In this document: positions 20,194 to 30,800 of the stretch, piece after piece | Layout: every line of letters begins with the position of its first letter | Position numbering within the stretch: the stretch's first letter is position 1 | NCBI GenBank assembly: GCA_000934455.1 | Contig: KN887878.1 | Span: forward strand, 21,928 to 57,867 | Direction of reading: 5' to 3' | Length of the DNA stretch: 35,940 nucleotides | Source of the DNA: Apostichopus parvimensis | Taxonomy: Eukaryota > Echinodermata > Holothuroidea > Aspidochirotida > Stichopodidae | Made by a program: the position numbers and the translations under genes | The notes under the pieces: generated by a model | Databases searched by the model: none | The model's input: only the letters and a program-made list of their open reading frames with translations | What the model was told of the DNA's origin: nothing

Positions 20194-21407
20194 CAGTGGC
20201 GGAGCTAGGGGTATTGGTCAGGAGGGGCGAGAATGGTCTAAGGGGAGCGCCACCACAGGTTGCCGCGTAGCGTACAGAAATTTTTTGAGTAAATATACTC
20301 CCTAGATCGCCGGAAATGACCCTGGCCCGGGCCTGGCTAATTTGCAGATAGAGAAGAATAAATAGGTGTCATCGCCAAATTACACCAACAAAAAGTGACA
20401 AATGTCAGGTAGATGAGAGCACAATAGAAAAGTCAATAATCACGAATAAGTAAAAAGTGGAAAAGAGCTGAAAAGGGCGCCAGCAGTCCATACTTACAAC
20501 AAATACAAAACTTTTTCACCTATTGTGGACAGAACTTTCTAGAACTTAATGTTAATAAGACAAAAGAAATGGTGATTGACTTTCGGAAATCTGAATGGGT
20601 ATCACAGAAAGTTACTGTCAAAGGAAGTACTGTTGAAAGGGTTGATAATTATAAATATCTTGGAGTTGTGATTGATAATCGTCTTGCCTGGCATGATCAC
20701 GTTGATATGTTAATGAAGAAACTGAATTCTAGGATGCATTGTCTGCGTATGATTAACAAGTTTAATATTAATAATAACATTCTTGCCATGTTCTATAACT
20801 CTATTATTTGTGGTGTTTGGCAGTATAATTTGGTTTCATGGGGAGGCAACGTCAGGAAGGAAGATGCACATCGTATTGATGTTCTGATCAGACAGGCAAG
20901 TCGTATCATTGGGGATAGTCAGCCAACCTTGGCCTCGTCCTATCAACACCAACTGGGGGTTAAGTTGGAAAAGATCCTTCTTGATGAAGACCACCCAGTC
21001 CACGAGTTTCTGGATAGAGCGATCATCCCTAGAAGTGGTAGGATGAGGCTGCCGTTGGCTAGAACTAACAGACACCCCTCTTCCTTCATTCCACAATGCA
21101 TGAAACGACACAACCTACTTCTTAGACGTTAATGCTTGCCCTGTTGGTATTTTCGTCATTGTTTTCGTCCTCTTCTCACAGTGCAATGTATTGTTTCGGA
21201 TTTTTGATCGTTCCTCCTGTTGTTTATGTACACATGTTTTCATACTTTGTAATCTCTTATCTTTTTAGATGTTATATATACTTGTTTTATACGAGCATTC
21301 AATTACCCTTTGTGGGGTTTAATAAAGTTTATCTTATCTTATCTTATTTGAGTCCGTCAGGGGGGCATCCGCCCCCCCCCCCCTGACAGTATGGATGTCC
21401 GCCACTG
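20194..21407. mobile_element. hAT-type non-autonomous transposon with 8-bp TSD, carrying a LINE insertion
   Basis: Ends are CAGTGGCGGAGCTAGGG on the left and GTCCGCCACTG on the right, a 10-bp inverted repeat CAGTGGCGGA. Flanking 8-bp duplications are TAGGTAAC (20186-20193) and TAGGTGAC (21408-21415), with one difference. TIRs of the CAGTGGCGG type with 8-bp TSDs are typical of hAT elements. No transposase is visible. The internal block 20230-20330 is related, in inverse orientation, to 31160-31255 in the second hAT-type element. Confidence 0.78.
20490..21350 (+). mobile_element. 5'-truncated CR1/Jockey-type LINE inserted into the hAT element
   Basis: Encodes the C-terminal end of a non-LTR retrotransposon reverse transcriptase, intact as an open frame from about 20490 to the stop at 21130-21132. 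Visible segments are LELNVNKTKEMVIDFRK, then VDNYKYLGVVIDNRLAWHDH and MFYNSIICGVWQYN, the usual region after the catalytic palm. A short 3' UTR ends in AATAAAGTTT and a (TTATC)n-like tail (21328-21349). AGTCC occurs on both sides (20485-20489 and 21351-21355), a possible target-site duplication. The polymerase motifs (YADD and upstream) are missing, so the copy cannot be active. Confidence 0.8.
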
Positions 21408-21415
21408 TAGGTGAC

Positions 21416-22470
21416 ATGCATCCTAGGTGACATGTATAATGTATGTAGGTGTATGAAGGTGACAGTAAATGCCGTTGGGCAGATGCAGAACTTTCTTCTT
21501 GAAGGTCATCGAACTTGACCCAAAATATGCTAGAGAGTCAAATAATGATCACTCACTGAGACATTGAATCGTCCATAATTTACCACTCCTCTCCTCTCAA
21601 CCACTGGAAATAACCTTGGAGATTTAGAGCCACCAAGAAAGTACTTTTCAAAATTAATTTTTTTTTTTTTTTTATATGTTTAGGGGAAAAAAAAACTTTA
21701 ACAATTGTTTTAAGCATGCTAAAACTTGAGGTCAATATTGATGACCTTTAACAAAGTCATTCAGCAACTGTAGTCAAACAATGTTCAGTATGAAATATTT
21801 AAATCAGAGAATGTCATATATCCATTACAAGAAATATCATGGAATGCCACCCCACAATTAACTGTGTCATTTCTTAACCATTAAAGCTGTACTATAATCT
21901 ATTCGACTGTACATACTACTGTATGTAAGCACTAAGCGTGGTTGACATCTTACAGGCTCGATGGCAGATTTGTGCAGGTACTGTGTATTAAAAATAAATT
22001 ATGCCTCTATAATTATATTCAGTTCAATAGATAACAAACAAGTGTCAATAACATCAAGGGTGTGCATATGTCGTTAATCAAATAGCATATAATTACTGGT
22101 ACAGTAGCTTTGTCTGTTATATCATAAAAATCTACTGTACTGTAATTACAACCATTACATCAAAACTTATAAATTTACAACTATTTCATCCAATAACTGA
22201 AAATGTATCCTGGAAACACCTGGCTTTTAAATCTTTCAATTTTGCATTTGCAAACTTTCATACATGTATGCCTTACTACATTTGGTGCAATTTTCATTGA
22301 ATGATGTATGGATGACTACCAGACTGTGGCCAAGTCAACGAAATGTGCAGTCTTAAAGCTGTTGCCATTTCCTTTAAAATTGAATGGATATATCCATCCA
22401 TACTAAAGGTATATCCATCCATACTAAATCCATCCATACTTAAGTCCATCCATACTAAAGGTATATAATC
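21416..22470. other. Intergenic, no gene seen
   Basis: AT-rich. A T-run lies at 21657-21673 and a short imperfect repeat of ATCCATCCATACTAA at about 22387-22460, just before the LINE. Confidence 0.6.
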
Positions 22471-24630
22471 TCTTTACTTTACATCAGAAGCTGAAAAGAA
22501 GTCGACCGGTTACTATGCAACGGTACGCTTGGACGGAGACAGCAACAGATGAGCTGCAAGCCACCCTGGATACCACTGACTGGGATCTATTGTTCTCATC
22601 AGCTAATTCACTTGACGAGGCAAATGGACATTGTCACTACCTATGTTAACTTCTGTGTCGACACAATCATCCCTCTTCAGACCTACAAGATCTATGCGAA
22701 TAATAAGCCGTGGGTCACAAAGAAACTTAGAGATTTACTTAACGAAAAGAATGAAGCTCTGATGGAAGTTAACAAAACGAGGATGAAAGAGGTACAGAAA
22801 TGCATCAAAAGTCGAAGAATGTAAACAAACATACAGAGACAAATTAGAAGGAACTTTGCTGAAAATAATTCTGCTGGTGCATGGAAAACGATGCAAATGC
22901 TGACTGGATACAAACAGAAGTCGGTGACCCCCCGAGTCAGAGGTCACACAAACTTTCGTGGAAGAGTTGAATGTATATAATTGTAGTAGATTCGAAAAGG
23001 ACTTGACAACTGAGAACAATTTAGTTATGAGTGGGTTGATTAGTGAATTAATGGAAAATGGGTTCAACAATGAGATTTGCTTTACTGAACATGAAGTTAG
23101 GGTAGTGTTTGGATCATTGAAAACCAACATTGAAGCTCAAGGCCCCCTGACGGTTTATGCAATAAGATCCTTAAACTTTGCAAAACTGAACTGGCCAGGA
23201 TTTTCACAAAACTCTTTCAATGTTCTTTAGACAACGGCTCAATTCCGTGGAAAACGTCACTGTGGACAACGTCATTAGTAATACCCGTCCCCAAGAAAAA
23301 GAATGCAACTGAGCCTAATGATTTTCGGCCCGTCTCACTTACCTGTAACGTTATGAAATGTTTCGAAAGACTTATAATGAATCGCCTTCTCAGTATTACA
23401 GAACAGTTCATTGACCCCATGCAGTTTGCTTATAGGGCAGGAAGGGGGGGTTGATGATGCGGTGTTGACATATCTTCACAAAGTTTACTCTCATTTAGAT
23501 AAAGATATTTATGCAAGATCTACTTTTATAGACTTTTCTAGTGCATTCAACACAATCGTCCCACACTTACAGCTAAATTAATTGGATACGGTGTATCCCC
23601 TCGAATTACCCTATGGATTCATGATTTCCTTAGAAATAGACCTCAGAGGGTGAAGGTAGGCGGTGTCTACTCAGGGGAATTGATTTTAAGTGTAGGTGCG
23701 CCTCAGGGCTGTGTCCTATCCCCCTGGCTTTTTCTCCTGTATACCAGCGACTGTCAGAGTATGACCAGTGATTGTAGCGTCATCAAATATGCGGATGATA
23801 CTGTCATTACTGGTTACCTGTCAGATGACATTGACTCATACGCCACCACGATTGCAAGGTTTGTCCAGTGGTGCGATGATTGTTTGTTACAACTTAATGT
23901 GTCCAAAACTAAGGAGCTGATTATAAATTTCCGTCGCAAGCAAGTAACTCACGCTCCCATCTATGTTAATGGGGAACAAGTAGAACAAGTAGATAAATAT
24001 AAGTACTTAGAAACCATGTTGAGTAACAAAATTGACTGGTCTAGAAATGCCACAATTGTCCATAAGAAAGCAAATCAGAGGCTGTATGTCTTGAGAAAAC
24101 TGAAGCACCTCAGAGTGGATAAAACAATCATGACCTTGTTCTATAAATCCATCATTCAAAGTGTTTTGATGTACAACATGATTTGTTACTTTGCCAATGG
24201 TACAAAAATTGATGCTTGAGCAATCTATGAAAGTTGGTCAGCGTGTAATCGGTGCTCAATTACCATCGTTAGAGTACTTGTATCATGAGAGGGTCTGCAA
24301 TAAATTGAAACATATCATGCAAGACCCAACACACCCTTTTGTTTCAGCACTATAATTACAACTGCTCTGGACTGCGTTTATGCCCACCACGTACACTTAG
24401 GGGCCGCTACAGATACTTATTTGTGCCTAATTCTATCCATATATTTAATTCACAAGTAAGAAGATAAGTTTCTTATTTGTAGGACTTGCTGTATATTTGT
24501 TGTATTACTGTATGTGTATCGCAGTCTATTGATACTAATACTATTACTTTTCTTTTTATTCTTTTCTTTCTTCGTTTATGACCTGTGTAAGCCGAATTTC
24601 CGATTGTGGACAATAAATTCAAATTCATCT
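22471..24630 (+). pseudogene. Broken CR1/Jockey-like LINE ORF2 (reverse transcriptase)
   Basis: Reads the linker after the endonuclease (KLKRSRPVTMQRYAW, then NNKPWVTKKLRDLLNEKN) and a reverse transcriptase: LVIPVPKKKNATEPNDFRPV, FIDFSSAFNT (23525-23554), GAPQGCVLSP (23695-23724), YADDT (23788-23802), LLQLNVSKTKELIINFRR. Disablements seen: a frame change near 22615, a stop at about 22822, a shift at a G-run near 23445-23451, a frame change near 23575, and a stop after TKIDA at 24217. The 5' end (endonuclease) is absent. The 3' end is near AATAAATTCAAATTCATC (about 24612-24630). The catalytic residues are recognisable but the copy is dead. Confidence 0.85.
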
Positions 24631-25808
24631 CATGGACCGTATTAAACATTACATATTAATTAAATTTAGTACCAATCTGCACACCAGGAGTTATGCTTAA
24701 TCCTCAGCCCACTCTTCTCTTCGCCTGTGTCCAAAGAGTTTATGCAAGTTACAGCACCAAAAATGGAGGACTTGAGCCGAGAAGGTCAAAGAAGGTAACT
24801 AAATTGCCCAATAAAACAAAAAAAAACAAATTAAAAAACAAAAAGAAAGATAGATTTTGGCAGTTACAATTTCATGCCCTACAGTAAATAGTTGTGGTAA
24901 TTTGTGAGATGGCATTTAAGGCCTGGACAGTATGTAAACAAATATATTAGAATTCCAATGAAAGTAAACAAGCAAAAAAAAGTCCTATCTACGGGTATTA
25001 GCGGTGGCAGTGGGAATTTTTTAACGACCATTGAACTTCGAACTCATCAAAACTGGGTGCGGATTGAGAGAATTTACTTTGGACATCACTGACACAGTTT
25101 AAGTTCAATTGTACAGAGGAAAGGATGCAGTTTGACACAACTTCTGTGCCGGGAAAAATAATCCATGAAACACTTCGCAGGTAGGGGAAAAATCTTAATC
25201 TTTCTATTTTACAGTGTACTATTACACACTTACAGCCAAGAATAGATACTATGTACTGTGCCAGTAAAAAAAAAAATCAGCATCTTTCTGACAATTTTTT
25301 TTTTTACATTTTGACTCTAAATATTAAATACCAATGATATTGTTAACTTGAAGTCCATACACTTTATATACATATATCTATAATATTCAAATTATAAGTA
25401 GACCGGCCTTGTAAAACAACTTTGGAAACTCGTCCTTTATCAAAAGCTTCAACAAGCAAATAATCTCCTTTTAAATTCCTTCTTATCAGAGATAAGTGAC
25501 TTAAATCCTGGATAAAAAGAGATTATGCAGACACTTTCAATCAATTCTCCGGGCAAGGACTAACCTAATAAAGAATACTATACATTGGTCTCTCATCTAT
25601 CAATGTCAGATGGGTTTATTAATGTAGTCTCCCCAAAACATAGTGATCATGGTAGATCTGGGGAGAGTTTTAGATGTGGGATTGTTGGGGGTGCAGTGCT
25701 AAATAAATCACAACCAATTTACTTGGTTAGGTAGATGGGAAAGGCCATATATGTAGAATGGAGACAGGTAAAGAGAGCAGCCAATTAAATTTCCTTAGAT
25801 CTCCCTAG
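24631..25808. other. Intergenic, no gene seen
   Basis: AT-rich with A/T runs (25267-25275, 25300-25308). The short plus-strand open frames at 24693-24887 and 24904-25092 lack recognisable content. Confidence 0.55.
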
Positions 25809-25987
25809 ATCGCTTCTCTGCCTTTTGGCTAAGATCATGTGTAGTATCTGTTCCCTTTCGAGGGGAATGGTGATACACACCTGACGATGATCACACAGTC
25901 ACAGTCTCGATGCAAGGGGACTGGGGTTGAGAGCGGATCAGTCGTTCGGTTGTTTGGTTTTTGTGCCCAGCTTCTTTCCTGGGTGAC
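25809..25987 (+). ncRNA. U2-snRNA-like RNA gene or pseudogene (U2 5' domain, divergent 3' part)
   Basis: The first about 44 nt (ATCGCTTCTCTGCCTTTTGG through GTGTAGTATCTGTTC) match the U2 snRNA 5' domain with about two changes. They include stem I and the branch-point-pairing GTAGTA (25841-25846). Beyond that it is not U2. I see a hairpin TTCCC/GGGGAA (25851-25867), a CAGTC/GACTG stem (25902-25923), an Sm-like GGTTTTTGTG (25956-25965) and a terminal CCCAG/CTGGG hairpin (25966-25983), the usual order of an Sm-class snRNA 3' end. It may be a divergent U2 variant, a chimeric retrocopy or a U2-headed SINE. No A-tail is visible. Confidence 0.55.
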
Positions 25988-27652
25988 TTTTCTTAAAAAG
26001 TATAACATCTCCTTAACTAACGTTGGTTGTGTTTTATTGACACAGATATATTTGTCAGGACTGTAGTTTTAACATCATGCCTTGCGGCGAATTCTACTCA
26101 CTGCGACTGACTTTTGCGGATATGAAAATCGACATGTCTTGTTGTATGATATACAGTATAGCACAATATTCTTTGTGGGGAAAACGGAACTTTAATGTGA
26201 TGTATCGATATATTCAGAAAACTCTCCTACTGGAACAGCTCCACCAAACTGGGTGCAAAACCCAAACCAAAAAGTAGGCTTTAAGCCACAGGCTCAATCA
26301 GTACTTCTAAAGGAGCTTTAGCATTTTCTCCCAAGTAAAATCAAGGTGGACTGAGGCCTCCTTCTCCCCCCCCCCCCCCCGCCTGCAACTAATAGACAGC
26401 ATATTACAACAACAAAAATTCCAAGAGTTCAGTTCGTAAATATAACATGCATTTAGTATACGATGTAGCAACTTTCTTCAACATAACAGAGTGTACACCA
26501 TTTAGCATATATGAACACCCTCAATTTTACCAAAATTGAAGGGGTACCCTATTTCCTTAAACCCATTAAACCCCTTCAAGTGGCAGGACACTGGTGACAA
26601 AAAAAACCCCAAGCTACAGCTTTATACTCGAATGGATATAGCGGCAAAGGTGAAATTGTTCTCCACTTGACCATTTTCACGATAACAAGTAAAAATGATA
26701 TATTCAAGCAAATGCATATTGCATCATTTATCATGACCTGTTTTCCAAACCCAGTCAAGCCCAGAGTATTATAATCTCTCAACAATGAAATAGGTCAGGG
26801 TTACATCAAATCTTAATAGCAACAATGGCATCTAGAAAGAAATAACTATAAAATTTTGCAACTCTAATAAAATAGGAAATGAAGCAAACAAACAAGCAAA
26901 AAATCTACAGGATATATATGTGAATAACAAACAACCGCCAGGGCTTAATGCTATAATCCCTGCAACAAGGGTGTAGCTTGGTGGTTTTTTTCTTTAAACC
27001 TTTCAAACTTTTCAAAGTTCTACTTTGTACAGTTTACTGAATATATAGTGGCAAGCTGTAAAACCACCTAATATCTAGTTGGATTATCAACCTTTCTGAG
27101 ACCATTCCTCTGCATAATAACAAGGAAACCTCTAATCGGAAGATTTTCTACTAATGCTTGAAACTCTCTACATACCAGCCTTAGCAACTACTAATTCCAT
27201 ATATTATCAATTTTACTGCAGGTAACTAAGACCAGGAATCCCAACCGAGCTCTTGACATTTCGTCAGCAGCTGGTGCAAAAAAATCTGTGACAATATTCC
27301 CAGCAGTTCACCATACTGGAGTGTAACAGACACATGCATAAATGTTAGACGTCTGCAGGCAGAAAATCTTCACAGATCTGGATCGTGAATGTTGATTATT
27401 TTTAATCCTGACTTATAACAGTAGCATTGAAACATTGGAGAGACATTGGATAGTTACAGTGGCTGGTACCAAAAAAAAAAAACAACAACGACTGAGCGAG
27501 TTCATTGGACGATTTTTATAGTCTGTTAGCATACTATGGTAGGCCAACATATTACATGGTGATTGATACCAGATGGTACAGTTTATAGTAGTATATACTA
27601 CAGACTACAGAACCGACCCATGTGAACTGTATCCCACGAAGCAACTCTCAAG
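25988..27652. other. Upstream region of the clarin-like gene
   Basis: AT-rich, with a C-run at 26369-26381. It presumably holds the promoter and 5' UTR of the clarin-like gene, but no core promoter motif stands out. No coding content seen. Confidence 0.5.
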
Positions 27653-27869
27653 ATGAACCCAGTCAAGATTCTCTACTACATCACTTTCCTATTTGCTTTG
27701 GGCGCATTTATCATGCTGGCCACGAGTCTGCCTACAGAGTACATGGTTACTGCAACCATTATAAATAGTGAGGGACAAACCACCGGTTCCATCAACTTTG
27801 GCATTTTCAGGGGCAGCAAGCTCTTGACTACTGATGACTCAGGTGCCAGTGAAGTGAAAGAATTTCTTG
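27653..27869 (+). CDS. Clarin-like exon 1
   Basis: ATG at 27653 gives MNPVKILYYITFLFALGAFI as the start of TM1. It ends GASEVKEFL plus one base before the donor GTGAGT (27870-27875). The start is chosen because it directly precedes TM1, as in other clarins. Confidence 0.83.
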
Positions 27870-30800
27870 GTGAGTGACATATTGATTATTATTATCTACA
27901 GTACATAAACCAAAGTTGTTGTCTTATATACTCTCATTGCCCCATCAGGGTGTTGTCGGAAGTCAAAAAGGTGTGTGGCCCAAGGGGCTGATTAAGAGCA
28001 TTGGTTGACTAATAGTGAATTAAGCAATGGTATCTAGATCTCATGAATAGAACGATATTTTCTCTTATTTTAATATTTTGAAGATTCCTCATCACAAGCA
28101 TGTCTACGATATCAGGATGTTTCTGAGGTTTGCTTCCCTTTTCAAAACACCAGTGTGAAGTCTAACACTAAAGCTATCATAAAATGATTATCAAATGACC
28201 TTTATATATTAAGAATCTACTATGACATAAGTGCAGAACAAACTAATACAATTTATTTGAGCTCAGGTCCATTGTGCAAGGTAAAATGTAAACCCATATA
28301 TATATATCTGAGTTATGGTTCAAACAACCATTTCATTATTCAGCACAGACTACTTGAATAGGATATATATGTTTTACTTTATACCACTGTAAATAGTTAT
28401 TCCAAATGATAAGTAAATGTGATATTATTCACAATACCACCACCTCATTCAGTTATTTTTTATAAAGAGTACAAATCATTATACTGAAGGAAAACAAAGC
28501 AAATAAATACTTTTTTTCCCAATATTTTGGGAACTTAAAATGATAACTCTCAGGCGTCAGTTTAATTCATCATGAAAATATATGAATTAAACGGTTTGTT
28601 AGCTTTCATTGTCCTGCTACTGTAATACTAAGAAATGAACAGTACAACAGTTGGCTGACATACAGCAAAGCGCCAAAAGAGCAATTTATCAACTTCTTTA
28701 AAGGGTGTGAAGACTCGCACAAAAAGAAACGTCTAATGCCAGTAATCTGACCTAGTTTCGAATGAGGTGTAACAGTGTTAGACACCACCATCGATCCCAG
28801 AAAATACACACACACAGCTTGCTACCATCGGTAATTAGACACTAGTGTACAGTCAGTACATACAGCTGCGGTCATATCCACAGCACAGTGTACAAACAAT
28901 ACAGCGATGGACATCTCATGTCCAGCTAAAGATAAGAAGGTATCACGTTTCATTACTGTACTGTCTGCATTTTCTAGCGACACAAACAAAACGTCACTTG
29001 CAAGCAACGGAAAGTTAACTTTTTCAGATGGCCGCACGCGGTTTGGGGCGAGTCTTAAATGCCTTTAAAGAATGGAGGGGTATAGAGGGCAGACTTGCAA
29101 AATGACTCTTAATACACAAAGAATAATCAATATAATGGAGCAAACATATATTCCTTGTTTGGTTCCCTGATACATATATGCATTGTCTAGTGCTATATAT
29201 AGCATACTCTGTGCACATACAGTCTAATTCTTTACTATGGAATTGCTTTCTACTGTTTTATCCCTCCCGAGGGACCCGGTGCAAAGTTGACCGGGTTCAT
29301 ATCCCTACAAATACCACCCATGGTTGAGTCAGAGCCTGATTTTTAACCTAATTGAAAACCTACTGTATAACACTGTCATTACTACCACACAGAGGACTAT
29401 GGAACGCGAAAAGGACCACAACATATGATGGTGTTAGTGATGATCTAATTTTATACTCGTGATCATGTACTAAAAACTTACGATCATGTAATAGAAATAC
29501 ATGATCATGTACTAAAAATTTACGATCATGTACCAAACATATACGATCATGTACTAAAAGTATACGATCATGTTCTAAACATATATACGATCATGTACTA
29601 CAAACGTACGATGTACATCAAAACAAGTACGATAATGTGCTAATAATGTTATGTTCACAAAAAGTGGCGTCTGGATACGCGTATGTTCATATGTGGCATA
29701 TGCATACGAGTATGAATATTCAGTGTAAACTCATGAAGAACCATTAGGGGCAGGACTTCGGTATCAACTATGATATTCCACGGGGTACGGTACTTTGTAA
29801 TTTTTTGTAGTTCTTTGGTAGCATACTACATTACTCATTTAAAGTGAGTTATAATACTGCACATAGAGTGCTAGTGCTAGCTTAGCCTAAGGCTATGCTC
29901 AAACTCAAAGACCCATATCTCTCGTGCACAAAGAATTTCATGGCCCAGGTCACGTAATTCTCTATTTAGGTCCATTGGTGCCAACTGTGCCATATACATC
30001 AATCGTGCTGACCAGTGCTGCATATTTCTGGCAGATTCAGAGTGAGACTGAGAGAAAAGGGCTTAATAATAATTAAAACTATGTAGCCTAGGCCTAAGGC
30101 TGTAGTTTAGTCTTTAAGTTTTATTGTACTTTGCAGCCTAGTAGGCCTAAGTTAGTAACTAGTATACTAGGAGGCCAAATTACCAGCCTGGGCCTATACA
30201 GGATACTACTGTTAGTCTGTATAGCCTTGCCCTTAGCTAGGCCTCTAGTAGCCAGTAGTCTTAAGTAGGATTAACTGTTAGTGTTACGGTAGGCCAGCTC
30301 ATGGGCGGCGATCATTGGGGGGGACGGGGGACATGTCCCCCCAATATTTTAGGAGGGGGGATATAGTATCTAATATCCCCCCCAATATTTGGTGGATTAG
30401 TCTTTTTGTGTGGCTATCAATAGAAAATAAAGCGTGAGATTATTTATCCAAATCATATTTGGCGGTGGCTAAAACTTCATCCAACAAATGCTGCATGAGG
30501 TAAAGGACTCTTCGTGGTCGATTCTGTGACCTGTGACCGTATAGCATGTTGTCACTCATGATTATTATCATGATGTCTGTACATTTCTTGTGTATGAGTG
30601 TAAATACGTACAATCATATATATGGTCCACATCGATATGGGTTCGATGGGTTTCCATTTGGCCTGTTTCCTACAAGATTTCTAACCGCAGGCGCGTTGCC
30701 AGGGGGCGAAGGGGAGATATGATATCGAAGTTTTATAGTAGCCGTTATAAGAGGTTTTAATAATTGTACACCAATAAATTAACTGTGTCTGACCAACATT

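Noticed and set aside
24693..24887. Possible first exon of another plus-strand gene (ATGGAGGACTTGAGCC.. before GTAACT)
   Set aside because: No downstream partner exon in phase and no recognisable content.
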